A DNA stretch of 64,000 nt from DASQPR01 sp963724705 (GCA_963724705.1 CAVRVS010000005.1:1-64000), one strand, 5' to 3'. Shown: positions 35,272 to 44,442, numbered from the stretch's first letter. The notes: a model not told the origin generated them from the sequence alone. Program-made: numbers and translations.

Positions 35272-36564
35272 GTGACTGTACGCCGGATCGCTGTCGTGGG
35301 CGCTGGAGTGTCCGGGTTGACGGCTGCCTACCTGCTGCAACGCACGGCACAGGTCACGTTATACGAGGCCGATCCGCGACTCGGCGGCCATGCCCACACG
35401 CACGAGCTGCCGACATCGGACGGTCGTACGGTCGGGGTGGATTCGGGGTTCATCGTCCACAACCGGCGGACCTATCCACACCTGCTGCGCCTCTTCGACG
35501 AACTCGGGGTGGCCACCGCGGAGTCGGAGATGAGCATGTCGGTCCGCTGCGATGGCTGCGGGCTCGAATATGCCGGCGCGAAGGGTCTGGCCGGGATTTT
35601 CGCGCAGCCGCGCCGGACGGTCGACCCGCGGTTTATCGGCCTCCTGGCCCAGGTTCGCCGGTTCCATCGGGCGTCGAGCCGGCTGCTCGATCGCGAAGCG
35701 CGTGGCGTCGGCGCGGCCGGGACGGCGTCGATCACCCTCGGCGACTTCCTCGACGCCGGCCACTTCTCGCCGTACTTCGTCCATCACTTTGTCGTGCCGC
35801 TGGTGTCAGCGGTCTGGTCGTGTGGGCCTGCGCTCGTGGCCGACTACCCGGCCGCGTACCTGTTCACGTTCCTGCGGCACCACGGGATGTTGAGCGTTTC
35901 GGGATCGCCGTCGTGGCGCACCGTCGTCGGTGGCTCGAACGCCTACGTCGCGCGCGCCGTCAAGGAGCTCACCGCCGTCCGCGTCGCAACGCCGGTACGG
36001 TCGGTTTGCCGTACCGGTGCAGGGGTAGAAGTCCATGACGCTGACGGCGGTGCGGAAGCGTTCGACGCGGCGGTGATCGCCACCCACGCGGACCAGGCGC
36101 TGGCTATGTTGGGCGCGCCTACGACGGCGCAGCGCGAGGCGCTCGGAGCCTTCGCCTATTCGCGCAACGCGACGGTGCTGCACTCCGACACGTCTGTGCT
36201 ACCGCGGGCCCGCGCTGCGCACGCTTCGTGGAATTACCGCATGCCCGCGTGCACGACGGACGCCGGACGGGTACGGGTGAGCTACGACATGAACCGCCTG
36301 CAGCGCTTGGATGTGCCGGATCGGTTCCTCGTGACGTTGAACGACGACGGCACCCTCCCTGGCGACAGCGTGATCGAGCGAATGATCTACGAGCACCCGA
36401 TCTACACGCCGGCCGCGTTGGCTGCGCAGGCCGAGCTGCCCAAGCTCAACGATGGTGTGCTCGCGTTCGCCGGTGCGTATCACGGCTGGGGATTCCACGA
36501 GGACGGTTGTCGGTCGGGCGTGACAGCGGCGGAAAGCCTCGGCTCCGGTTGGTGGAGTCGATGA
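35272..36564 (+). CDS. FAD-dependent amine oxidase-like oxidoreductase (COG2907)
   Basis: The 430-aa flavoprotein starts with a Rossmann FAD motif (RIAVVGAGVSGLTAAYLLQR) followed by LYEADPRLGGHAHT, and ends with the second FAD contact region (LAFAGAYHGWGFHEDGCRSG). It belongs to the COG2907 group that always travels with DUF1365 and cyclopropane synthase genes and is thought to act on membrane acyl chains. GTG 35272 has GGAAGGGG upstream. It overlaps the next gene by four bases (ATGA) as first gene of a five-gene operon. Confidence 0.9.
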   Translation: MTVRRIAVVGAGVSGLTAAYLLQRTAQVTLYEADPRLGGHAHTHELPTSDGRTVGVDSGFIVHNRRTYPHLLRLFDELGVATAESEMSMSVRCDGCGLEYAGAKGLAGIFAQPRRTVDPRFIGLLAQVRRFHRASSRLLDREARGVGAAGTASITLGDFLDAGHFSPYFVHHFVVPLVSAVWSCGPALVADYPAAYLFTFLRHHGMLSVSGSPSWRTVVGGSNAYVARAVKELTAVRVATPVRSVCRTGAGVEVHDADGGAEAFDAAVIATHADQALAMLGAPTTAQREALGAFAYSRNATVLHSDTSVLPRARAAHASWNYRMPACTTDAGRVRVSYDMNRLQRLDVPDRFLVTLNDDGTLPGDSVIERMIYEHPIYTPAALAAQAELPKLNDGVLAFAGAYHGWGFHEDGCRSGVTAAESLGSGWWSR

Positions 36565-37295
36565 CGGCCGCCCTGTTCCGATGCGTGGTGCGGCATGCCC
36601 GGACCGGTCCGGTGCGGCACACCTTCGCCCACCGCACGTACCAATGGTTCGTCGACGTCGATCACCTGCCGCGATTGCCCGCACCATTGCGACCGCTGGC
36701 GCGCTTCGAGGCGCGCGACCACCTCGGCGATCCGGCCGGGACGATCCGCGGCAACGTCGATGCGTTCCTTGCTTTGCATGGCATCGATCTCGCCGGCGGC
36801 CCGATCCGGCTGCTCACCAACGCGCGAGTGTTCGGCTACGTGTTCAATCCCCTGTCCGTCTTCTGGTGTCACCGTGCCGACGGATCGCTGGCGTGCGTCA
36901 TCGCCGAGGTCCATAACACGTACGGCGAACGGCACTGCTACCTGCTGCGGCCGGACGGCGCGCTCGGCCGCGACCGTTTTCGAGTCGATAAGGATTTCTA
37001 CGTCTCGCCGTTCTACGAGGTCGCGGGTGTCTACCGGATGCGGCTGCCGGAACCGGCCGACGAACTCGCGATCTCAATCGAGCTGACGCCGCCGGACGGC
37101 GATCCGTTCGTCGCGACCCTGGCCGGACGCCGGGTCCCGGCATCGCCGGCCGCGGTGGTGCTCGCCGCCCTACGGTATCCCTGGGCCACCGCGGTCGTGA
37201 GCCTGCGGATCCGATGGCACGGCATCCGCCTCTACGTTCGTGGGCTTCCGGTTGTGCCGCGGCCCGTCCACCTTCCCCAGGAGCGCGTGCAGTGA
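36561..37295 (+). CDS. DUF1365 family protein
   Basis: The 244-aa product is DUF1365 (COG3496): VVRHARTGPVRHTFAHRTY near the start, LLTNARVFGYVFNPLSVFWC in the middle and EVHNTYGERHCYLL, with KDFYVSPFYEV after it. Its biochemistry is unknown, but linkage to cyclopropane synthase and DUF1295 suggests fatty-acid modification. The ATG overlaps the upstream stop, and the stop overlaps the next GTG. Confidence 0.9.
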   Translation: MTAALFRCVVRHARTGPVRHTFAHRTYQWFVDVDHLPRLPAPLRPLARFEARDHLGDPAGTIRGNVDAFLALHGIDLAGGPIRLLTNARVFGYVFNPLSVFWCHRADGSLACVIAEVHNTYGERHCYLLRPDGALGRDRFRVDKDFYVSPFYEVAGVYRMRLPEPADELAISIELTPPDGDPFVATLAGRRVPASPAAVVLAALRYPWATAVVSLRIRWHGIRLYVRGLPVVPRPVHLPQERVQ

Positions 37296-38635
37296 GCCAG
37301 CTTGTCGTGCGATCGAGGCCGGACTCCAGCGGCACGGCGCTCTCGCCGAGCGTCGACGCGGACCGATGGCCGGACGTCGCCCGGGTGCCCCGATCGTTCG
37401 CGCGCGCTGAGGTGGCCGGCGCTGTGATCGGCCGAGTGTCTCGTCGCCTGCCGATCCAGATCGAGCTGCCCGACGGCCGCCGCTTGCCGTGTGGCCGTAT
37501 CGACATCGACGGCGAGCCGGTTCTGGTCCTCCACCGGCCGGACGCGTTCTACCGTCGGGTCGCCGCCGGTGGTCTCATCGGATTCGGCGAGGCGTACCAG
37601 GCCGGCGACTGGGACTGCGCCGATCTCGTTGGGCTCATCTCGGCGTTCGCGGACGGCGTGGAGACGATCGTCCCACGCGGATTCCACTGGCTGCGCCACG
37701 TGCACGGGCCGCGGTTTCCGCGCGGCGACAGCAATACGGTCGCCGGCTCTCGCCGCAACATCCACCGCCACTACGACCTGTCCAACGAGTTGTTCGCGTT
37801 GTTCCTCGACCCGTCCATGCTCTATTCGTCGGCGCTGTTCGCGGCGGCGGGCGCCGCGTCGGCAGCCACCGTGACGGTCGCCGACGATCCGGGTCGCCCG
37901 GTGGTCGCCGACCTCACCGAAGCCCAGCACCGCAAGGTGGACCGGCTGCTGGACCTGGCCGGCGTACGTGCCGGTTCGCGCGTTCTCGAAATCGGTACGG
38001 GCTGGGGCGAGCTGGCCATCCGGGCCGCCCAGCGCGGAGCACACGTACACACGGTGACGATCTCGGAGGAGCAGGCAACGCTCGCGCGTGAGCGGGCCGC
38101 GGCCGCCGGCGTGGCCGATCGGATCGACGTGCGCCTGTGCGACTACCGGCAGATCGAGCGGGCCGAGGGCGGCTATGACGCCGTGCTGAGCGTCGAGATG
38201 ATCGAAGCAGTGGGTGAAAAGTACTGGCCGACCTACGTCCGGACGCTGGATCGGTTGCTGGCTCATGGCGGGCGCATTGGCCTCCAGGCGATCACCATGC
38301 GCCACGACCGGATGGTCGCCGGTCGGCACTCGTACACGTGGATGCACAAGTACGTGTTCCCCGGCGGCCTGATCCCGTCCGTACGGGCCATCGAAGAGAA
38401 CCTGGCCCGGCACACCTCGCTACGGGTGACCGAGCGCCTCGATTTCGGCCAGCACTACGCGCAGACACTGCGCCTCTGGCGGGAGCGATTTGCCGAACGC
38501 GCCGACGAGGTCGCTCGGCTCGGCTTCGACGAGACGTTCCGGCGCACGTGGCGGCTCTACCTCGCCTACTCGGAGGCGGGTTTCCGGACCGGATACCTGG
38601 ATGTGTGCCAGCTCGCGCTGACGCGCGTCCGATGA
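37292..38635 (+). CDS. Cyclopropane-fatty-acyl-phospholipid synthase family methyltransferase
   Basis: The 447-aa SAM-dependent methyltransferase carries the CFA signatures: HYDLSNELFALFLDPSMLYS, the SAM loop VLEIGTGWGELAIRAAQRG, SVEMIEAVGEKYW and QAITMRHDRM. The C-terminal RTWRLYLAYSEAGFRTGYLD is complete. It probably adds a methylene or methyl group to unsaturated acyl chains of phospholipids. GTG 37292 overlaps the DUF1365 stop (GTGA) and has AGGAG eight bases upstream. A core-deleted second copy follows directly. Confidence 0.92.
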   Translation: MSQLVVRSRPDSSGTALSPSVDADRWPDVARVPRSFARAEVAGAVIGRVSRRLPIQIELPDGRRLPCGRIDIDGEPVLVLHRPDAFYRRVAAGGLIGFGEAYQAGDWDCADLVGLISAFADGVETIVPRGFHWLRHVHGPRFPRGDSNTVAGSRRNIHRHYDLSNELFALFLDPSMLYSSALFAAAGAASAATVTVADDPGRPVVADLTEAQHRKVDRLLDLAGVRAGSRVLEIGTGWGELAIRAAQRGAHVHTVTISEEQATLARERAAAAGVADRIDVRLCDYRQIERAEGGYDAVLSVEMIEAVGEKYWPTYVRTLDRLLAHGGRIGLQAITMRHDRMVAGRHSYTWMHKYVFPGGLIPSVRAIEENLARHTSLRVTERLDFGQHYAQTLRLWRERFAERADEVARLGFDETFRRTWRLYLAYSEAGFRTGYLDVCQLALTRVR

Positions 38636-38684
38636 ACGCATCGGCGGCCGTGACCGGGCGGCGCGACAACGGAGGGTGGCAGAG

Positions 38685-38960
38685 ATGGTCACGGTGACCG
38701 CACGGGCCAGCACGAGCGTCGCCGCGCGATTGGCGGCACTCGTCGCGGCTGTCACCGTCGAACGCCGCTGGGCCGAGATCGTCGACATGGTCGGCGAGCC
38801 GACGGCCCGGGTGTGGCGGCTCTACCTCGTCGGCGGCGGCCTGACGTTCGCCGAAGGCCGGATGGGCGTCGACCAGATCCTCGCGGTGCGGCCGTCGGCG
38901 GACGGCAGCAGCGGGATGCCGACGATGCGGCACGTCGACGCCGGCGGCCGGCGTGCCTGA
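38685..38960 (+). CDS. Internally deleted second cyclopropane synthase (91 aa)
   Basis: The first 25 or so residues (VAARLAALVAAVTVE) resemble the N-terminus of the second CFA synthase found in related operons. The frame then jumps straight to a typical C-terminal end, ARVWRLYLVGGGLTFAEGRM followed by GVDQILAVRP. The roughly 300-residue catalytic core is absent, yet the frame is open. ATG 38685 keeps a strong GGAGGG eight bases upstream, and the stop overlaps the next start by eight bases. It cannot be an active methyltransferase. It may persist as a small protein, for translational coupling, or reflect assembly collapse. Confidence 0.65.
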   Translation: MVTVTARASTSVAARLAALVAAVTVERRWAEIVDMVGEPTARVWRLYLVGGGLTFAEGRMGVDQILAVRPSADGSSGMPTMRHVDAGGRRA

Positions 38961-39747
38961 CATCGGAGCCGTCGGCATCAACCTCGCGGTATCGATCGGC
39001 GTTGCGCTCGTCGTGGTGCTCATCGCCTTCGCGTGTGGTGTGGCTATCGGCAAACACCGCGTCATCGATGTCGCATGGGGGCTGGGATTCGCGGCCATCG
39101 CGGTCGCCACGTTCTTTCTCGCCGCCGGCCACGGGTCCATCGGTAGCCGAACCCTCGCACCGGCCCTGACCGTCGTTTGGGGGGTACGTCTGGCGACGCA
39201 CATCTACCTCCGGGGTCGCGGCGCGCCCGAGGATCCGCGTTATGCCCACCTGCTCGCGGCCGCGCCCGGCAATCCGAACGTGTACGCGTTGACCCGGGTC
39301 TACCTCACCCAGGCGGCCGTCATGTGGTTCGTGTCATGGCCCGTACAGGTGGCCGCGTACGACCCGGATCGGCTGTCCGCCTGGATCATCCCTGGCGTGC
39401 TCGTGTGGCTGATCGGCTTTGGATTCGAGTCGATCGGCGACGCGCAACTCGCCGCGTTCCGTCGCGACCCGGCGAAGAAGGGCACGGTGCTCAATACCGG
39501 ACTGTGGGCCTGGACACGGCACCCGAACTATTTCGGCGATGCGGCCATGTGGTGGGGGCTCACGCTGCTGGCCTGCCGCAGTTGGTGGGGGCTGGCGACG
39601 ATCCCGTCGGCGTTAGCGATGACGTACTTCTTGATGAGCAAGACCGGCAAGCCGTTGCTGGAGAAGCACATGTCCTCCCGGCCCGGCTACGCCGAGTACG
39701 TCGAGCGGACGAGTGGCTTCTTCCCGCGGCCGCCGAAGCGCGCCTGA
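38953..39747 (+). CDS. DUF1295 membrane protein (steroid reductase/ICMT-like)
   Basis: The 264-aa membrane protein has about six hydrophobic segments and the DUF1295 signature: VIDVAWGLGF near the start, FESIGDAQLAAFRRDPAKKG and the NAD(P)H-binding-like WTRHPNYFGDAAMWWG, then SRPGYAEYVERTSGFFPRPP at the end. Family members resemble steroid 5-alpha reductases and isoprenylcysteine methyltransferases; the reaction is unknown. It closes the lipid-modification operon. GTG 38953 overlaps the deleted synthase. Confidence 0.9.
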   Translation: MPDIGAVGINLAVSIGVALVVVLIAFACGVAIGKHRVIDVAWGLGFAAIAVATFFLAAGHGSIGSRTLAPALTVVWGVRLATHIYLRGRGAPEDPRYAHLLAAAPGNPNVYALTRVYLTQAAVMWFVSWPVQVAAYDPDRLSAWIIPGVLVWLIGFGFESIGDAQLAAFRRDPAKKGTVLNTGLWAWTRHPNYFGDAAMWWGLTLLACRSWWGLATIPSALAMTYFLMSKTGKPLLEKHMSSRPGYAEYVERTSGFFPRPPKRA

Positions 39748-39754
39748 CCGACGC

Positions 39755-39793
39755 GACGCTGCGCAAGCCCGTTCAATGGGCTTGCGCAGCGTC
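39755..39793 (+). terminator. Bidirectional terminator between DUF1295 and ABC permease genes
   Basis: GACGCTGCGCAAGCCC (39755-39770) pairs perfectly with GGGCTTGCGCAGCGTC (39778-39793), a 16-bp stem with a seven-base loop. It lies seven bases after one gene and 30 bases from the end of the convergent one. Confidence 0.92.
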
Positions 39794-39823
39794 CCCCCGG
39801 AGAAAGGCTCAGCACTCTCTCGG

Positions 39824-40615
39824 TCACACCCGCTTGGTGTCCCGGCGGAACAGCAGGGCCGAACCGATCACGAACACGGCGAGCCAGACCACGATGTTGG
39901 CGAACGCCGGCCAGCCGAATTCGCTCCCGTGACCGAGCGGCGCGTGGGCGAGCTGGTTCACGCCGTACACCGGCATGAACTTGGCCACCGTGGACAGTGA
40001 TCCGGACAGGACGTTGACCGGAACGAACACGCCGCCGAGGAAGGCCAGGATGCCGAGGATCGGGCCGAGGATCTGCATCACGTTCTCCGACGGCAGCAGG
40101 TAGCCCATGAACAGTCCGAGCGTCGCGAACACCAGCGAGCCCACGCATACCGCGAGACCACACAGCACCCAGTCCTGGGCGGGCATCCGTACGCCCCGCA
40201 GCGCCCCGAAGACGAACAGCACGATGATCGGGATCAAGCCGAGCACCATCGCCGTCATGATCTTGATCGCGATGTACGCCGCCGGCCGCAGCGGCGTCAG
40301 TCGGAGTTGCCGGCTCCAGCCCAGAGCCCGCTCGACGGCGACCATCGACCCGCCACTCGTACATGCGGTCATCGCGCCGTAGAGCGCGAGGCTCACCATC
40401 TCGAACTGCTTGTAGGTGATAGACGTCCCGGTGATGGTCGCGGTGGCATTGCCGAACAACGCGTAGATCACGATCGGCATGACCAGGACGAAAACGAGCG
40501 TGCGACGGTTGCGGAGCATGCGCCGCAACTCGAGCGCGAGGAAGGTGAGGTTGAACCCGCCCAGCGGTGGGACGCGGCGCTCGGCGTCGGACGTGGGCAG
40601 CGTGGCGGCGGTCAT
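39824..40615 (-). CDS. ABC-2 type exporter permease
   Basis: The 263-aa membrane protein has six hydrophobic segments in the ABC-2 arrangement: a cytoplasmic start ending LELRRMLRNRRTLVFVLVMP, then five further helices, with RALGWSRQLRLTPLRP between TM2 and TM3. It forms an exporter with the preceding ATPase; drug or lipid export is typical, but the substrate is unknown. ATG 40615 overlaps the ATPase stop (ATGA). Confidence 0.9.
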   Translation of the reverse strand: MTAATLPTSDAERRVPPLGGFNLTFLALELRRMLRNRRTLVFVLVMPIVIYALFGNATATITGTSITYKQFEMVSLALYGAMTACTSGGSMVAVERALGWSRQLRLTPLRPAAYIAIKIMTAMVLGLIPIIVLFVFGALRGVRMPAQDWVLCGLAVCVGSLVFATLGLFMGYLLPSENVMQILGPILGILAFLGGVFVPVNVLSGSLSTVAKFMPVYGVNQLAHAPLGHGSEFGWPAFANIVVWLAVFVIGSALLFRRDTKRV

Positions 40616-41547
40616 CGGGTGCTCCGTTCGAGGTTGTCGTCCTCGTCGCTGGTCAGCGCGACGAACGCGTCTTCGAGGTTGTGGGCGGTGATCTCCAGAT
40701 CGCGCGCGGCCGTCTCGGTCAGCAGGAAGCGCGCCACCGCATCGGAATCCTTGGCCCGCACGAGCACGGTGTCCCCGCGCACCTCGACGTCCTCGACACC
40801 GGGCAGGCTCGCGAGTGCGACGCGGTTGACGCCGGCCAGTGTCGCGCGGACGGTCCGGCCGCTCGCCATCGCCTTGATCTCGGCGGTGGTGCCGTCCGCG
40901 ACGATGCGTCCCTGCCGGATCAGCACGATGCGGTCCGCGTAGGCATCCGCTTCGTCGAGGTAGTGCGTCGCGAACAGGACGGTACGGCCGCGCGACGCGT
41001 CTTCGCGGATGGCGGACCAGAAGTCGCGGCGGCCCTCGACGTCCATGCCGGTGGTCGGCTCGTCCAGCACCATCAGGAGCGGGTCGGACAGCAGTGCGAG
41101 CGCGAACCGCAGGCGTTGCTGCTGGCCACCCGAACACTTGCCGACCAGGCGATCACCGATGTCGGCGATGCCGGCCCGATCCAGCACCTCGGCCGCCGGC
41201 CGTGCATGCGGGAAGAGTGTCGCGGTCAGGCGTACGGTCTCGGCTACCGTCAGGTCCTTCAGCAGTCCGCCGGTCTGCATCACGGCCGCGACCTCGCCGC
41301 GGGCGATCGCCTCAGCCGGCTTGCGTCCGTAGACGGCCACGGAGCCGGCGTCCGGCCGGGACAGGCCGAGCATCATGTCGACCGTCGTGGTCTTGCCGGC
41401 GCCGTTCGGGCCGAGGAAGGCAACGATCTCGCCGGGCTCGATGGCGAGCGTCAGATCATCGACAGCGGTCACTGGACCGTAGCGTTTGGTCACGCCGCGC
41501 AGGTCGACGGCGGGGGCGCCGGAAGCGGCGGTCGGGTTCGTTGTCAT
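40612..41547 (-). CDS. ABC exporter ATP-binding protein (DrrA-like)
   Basis: The 311-aa ATPase has Walker A GPNGAGKTTTV, the Q-loop region VMQTGGLLKDLTV, the signature CSGGQQQRLR, Walker B LLMVLDEPTTGMD and the H-loop THYLDEADAYAD. A C-terminal extension of about 90 residues resembles DrrA-type exporters. ATG 41547 (MTTNPTAASG) is chosen because homology begins soon after; a longer frame to 41598 has no ribosome site. It pairs with the downstream permease. Confidence 0.92.
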   Translation of the reverse strand: MTTNPTAASGAPAVDLRGVTKRYGPVTAVDDLTLAIEPGEIVAFLGPNGAGKTTTVDMMLGLSRPDAGSVAVYGRKPAEAIARGEVAAVMQTGGLLKDLTVAETVRLTATLFPHARPAAEVLDRAGIADIGDRLVGKCSGGQQQRLRFALALLSDPLLMVLDEPTTGMDVEGRRDFWSAIREDASRGRTVLFATHYLDEADAYADRIVLIRQGRIVADGTTAEIKAMASGRTVRATLAGVNRVALASLPGVEDVEVRGDTVLVRAKDSDAVARFLLTETAARDLEITAHNLEDAFVALTSDEDDNLERSTR

Positions 41548-41755
41548 AGCTGAAGATCGTGGCAGCCGCTTCCGTCGGTCTGCAGACCCGTCGATCACCA
41601 GATTCGCGTGACATCTGTCATGAGGCCGTACCGACGTGGTGTTATGCCCTTTTCGTCCATTGCTGCGGTGGGCCTCGGCGCCATCGCCGCCGCTGCGATG
41701 GATACAGTCGTTAGTCTTTGCGTACTAGCGGAACTGGCCAAAAGGGGTCGAAGAG

Positions 41756-42439
41756 TTGTTCAGCCTGGCGCTTCTCAACGGCGGCATCGGTGCGCGTGTC
41801 GCGGCCGGCCGCCCGAAGCAGTTCATCGTCGTCAACGGGATCCCGATCCTTGTGTATTCGCTGGTCGCGGCCGACAGCGTCGACAGCATCTCGCAGATCG
41901 TGCTGAACTACCCGCCCGGTTTTCGCGACGACGTGGAGAAGATCGTCACCGACTACGCGATCAAGACCCCCATCGTGTACGTGGAAGCCGGCAGTTCCCG
42001 CCACGAGTCGGTGAGCCGCATGCTTCCGCTCATCGAGAACGAGCACGTGATCATCCACGAATCGGCCCGACCGCTGGTGACCGCCGCCGACTTCCAGCGG
42101 ATCATCCGGCACGAGCACCCGGACGTCAGCTTCATGCTCCGGATCCCGTTCACCGTGGCTCCGGTCGACCCGGAGACCGGCCGCGTCACCGGCTCGCTGG
42201 ACCGCGACACCCTGCGCAACGTCCAGCTCCCGCAGAAGTTTGCGAAGTCGACGCTGGTGACCGCGCACGCCTACGCGAGCCAGATGGGCGTCGCGTTCAC
42301 CGAGGACGCGACGCTCTGCGCCGTTGCCGGATTCGATGTGCGCTTCATCGACGGCTCCGACCGCAACTTCAAGGTCACCACGCGGGTCGACATCCAACTC
42401 GCCGGCTACCTGCTCGGGAACGAGGCATACGATGAGTAA
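41756..42439 (+). CDS. IspD/TarI-like cytidylyltransferase
   Basis: The 227-aa product belongs to the IspD/TarI/Bcs1 nucleotidyltransferase superfamily. The N-terminal nucleotide loop is ALLNGGIGARVAAGRPKQF, then VYVEAGSSRHESVSRML, IHESARPLVTAADFQRI and EDATLCAVAGFDVRF. Because an SDR gene overlaps it by eight bases, CDP-ribitol-type synthesis (TarI or the N-terminal half of Haemophilus Bcs1) is more likely than isoprenoid IspD. TTG 41756 is the only possible start after the in-frame stop at 41726; AAAAGGGG lies eight bases upstream. The usual Ala/Gly before the GG is Asn here. Confidence 0.78.
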   Translation: MFSLALLNGGIGARVAAGRPKQFIVVNGIPILVYSLVAADSVDSISQIVLNYPPGFRDDVEKIVTDYAIKTPIVYVEAGSSRHESVSRMLPLIENEHVIIHESARPLVTAADFQRIIRHEHPDVSFMLRIPFTVAPVDPETGRVTGSLDRDTLRNVQLPQKFAKSTLVTAHAYASQMGVAFTEDATLCAVAGFDVRFIDGSDRNFKVTTRVDIQLAGYLLGNEAYDE

Positions 42440-43139
42440 GTCGATCATGGTGACCGGTGCGTCGAAGGGCATCGGCCTCGCGACCGCCCGTGAGTTCTTT
42501 CTGGCCGATAACGACGTCAGCGACGTGATCGTGCTTTCCCGTCCGTCCGAGGATTTCGACGTCGCTGTCAAGGAATTGCGCGCGACGAACCCGCATGGCA
42601 AGACCATCACGCCGTACTACATCGACCTGTCCGATCGCGAGCGGGTCGTCAGCTTGATGAGCGACATCATGCGGGTGCACCGGCAGGTCGACATCCTGGT
42701 CAACAACGCCGGACACACCGCGCCGATGGCGATTCAGCAGATCGACTTCGCGGATTTCGAGCAGACGATGTCGGTGAACCTCTACGCGCCGTTCACGATC
42801 GTCCAGTCGCTGCTGCACCGGGGCAACACGTTCGACGTGATCGTCAACATCGCGTCGACCGCCGGAATCAACGCGCGCTCCGGCTGGCTGACGTACTCGG
42901 CCTCGAAAGCCGCGCTGATCAGCATGAGTGCGGTCATGAAAGAGGAGCTGGCGATCTATGGCACGCGTGTCGTGTGCATCTCGCCCGGTCGATGCGCGAC
43001 CGATCTGCGCCGGACGCTCGCGCCGGATGAGGACCCGACCACGATCATGCAGCCGGAGCACGTGGCCGGAGTGATCGCGATGCTGTCCTCGGACGTCGGG
43101 CGCTTCGTCGACAGCCAGAACCTCGTCGTCCGGATGTGA
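42432..43139 (+). CDS. Short-chain dehydrogenase/reductase paired with the cytidylyltransferase
   Basis: The 235-aa SDR has the cofactor loop TGASKGIGLATA, NNAGH, and the catalytic Ser (NIASTAGINARSG) with YSASK. The last residues FVDSQNLVVRM are typical. Its start codon lies inside the cytidylyltransferase gene (eight-base overlap). Haemophilus Bcs1 fuses an IspD-like domain to an SDR that reduces ribulose 5-phosphate to ribitol 5-phosphate, so this SDR may supply that substrate. No teichoic-acid polymerase is nearby. Confidence 0.85.
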   Translation: MSKSIMVTGASKGIGLATAREFFLADNDVSDVIVLSRPSEDFDVAVKELRATNPHGKTITPYYIDLSDRERVVSLMSDIMRVHRQVDILVNNAGHTAPMAIQQIDFADFEQTMSVNLYAPFTIVQSLLHRGNTFDVIVNIASTAGINARSGWLTYSASKAALISMSAVMKEELAIYGTRVVCISPGRCATDLRRTLAPDEDPTTIMQPEHVAGVIAMLSSDVGRFVDSQNLVVRM

Positions 43140-43256
43140 GCCGGGCGCTCGCGCCATAACGGCAACAAATCGTCGCAAATAGGGCGACATTCCTCACCAC
43201 CCCTGGTCGGATCAGGCAATACTGAGTCCATCGACTGCGTACGGGGGTAACGCGCG

Positions 43257-44442
43257 ATGGCAAAGAAGATCGTCCTGATCGTGTTCGGCATCGTGATCCT
43301 GCTCGTCGGGCTCGCGGTGACCGCGCTCGGCATTGCCGGACTCACGGTCGGCGGACGCTCCGGCTCGATCCAGAGCGGATACCATGCGGTCTCCACGCCG
43401 ACGTACGCGTTCGTGTCCAACGCCCAACAACTGCGCCGTGGCCAGGGCTTCGAGTTGAACTCCGGCCACGCGACCCTGCACGTCGACGCCCGCAACGGCG
43501 GCGAACCACTCTTCGTCGGGGTCGGCCCGGCGCAGCAGGTGACGAGCTATCTGGCCGGATCCGCCTACGCCACGGTCACCGACGTCAATTTCGGCCCGTT
43601 CAGTCTCGAGACCCGGCAGTCGGCCGGCAATGCCACACCCGCCCGACCGGCCGACCAATCATTCTGGGTCGCCCAGGCCAGCGGCGCGTCGCCCTCGTTG
43701 ACGTGGCGGATCGCGAACGGGCAATACCGCCTCGTCGTGATGAACGCCGACGCGTCGGCCGGCGTGCGCACCGATGCTCGACTCGGCCTGCAGATCCCCG
43801 GCCTGTTCGGCACCGCGCTCGGCGCGACGATCGGCGGCGGCGTTCTCACGCTGCTCGGCATCGGTTTGTTGATCTGGGGAATCGCCGCAAAACGCCGGGG
43901 ACAGTTCCCTGGGTACGGTCAGCCGGCCACGTACGGGCCGCCGGCCGGATACCCACCACCGGGCGGCTACCCGGCGGGCGGTTACCCACCATCGGGAGGC
44001 TATCCACCCACGACCGAGTACCCACCCACGACCGGCTACCCGCCCGCGACGGGCTACCCGCCACCGGCCGGATCGGCGCCGGGCACCGGCTATCCACCGG
44101 CCGCCGGATCCGTCCGGCCCGGCCACGTCGGCCTATCCGCCACCGACGTACACCGATCCGACGGCGCAACCGACGTCGTCGAGCACTCAGCCGTACGAAT
44201 ATCCGCCCACGATGCCGGCCAGTTCGGGGACCGAGCCGAGCGCAGACCTGCCGTGGACCGGCACCGGCCACGCCGCCGGCGACTCCACCTCCGGGGCCGC
44301 CGCCGGAGCGACGGGCGATGCGACTGGAGATGCGACGACCCAACCCGGCTCGGAGGCTGCCACTCCGGCAGAGCCCGATCAGACCACTACGCCGCGCCCG
44401 CCCGGCGCCCACCGCAGAAACCGGCGGCCGCCCGGCACCTGA
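43257..44442 (+). CDS. Membrane protein with PGY-rich tail; +1 frameshift in the tail
   Basis: The product begins with a membrane helix (KIVLIVFGIVILLVGLAVTA), has an extracytoplasmic beta-rich domain to about residue 180, a second helix (LGATIGGGVLTLLGIGLLIW), and a cytoplasmic tail of Gly-Tyr-Pro-Pro repeats. The original frame after about 44117 turns into Arg-rich nonsense that crosses the convergent FHA gene. The next frame continues naturally (TSAYPPPTYTDPT ... HRRNRRPPGT) and stops at 44442. One extra C in GGCCCGGCCACG near 44118-44126 explains this. Corrected length is about 394 aa. Function unknown. ATG 43257 has GGGGG upstream. Confidence 0.72.

Noticed and set aside
38632..38697. 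21-codon ORF overlapping the end of the cyclopropane synthase gene (ATGA)
   Set aside because: It has no features and is explained by out-of-frame reading into the ribosome site of the deleted synthase.
41756..42439. Housekeeping IspD of the MEP pathway
   Set aside because: The overlap with an SDR gene, the absence of ispF and the altered nucleotide loop fit the TarI/Bcs1 group better; not fully excluded.
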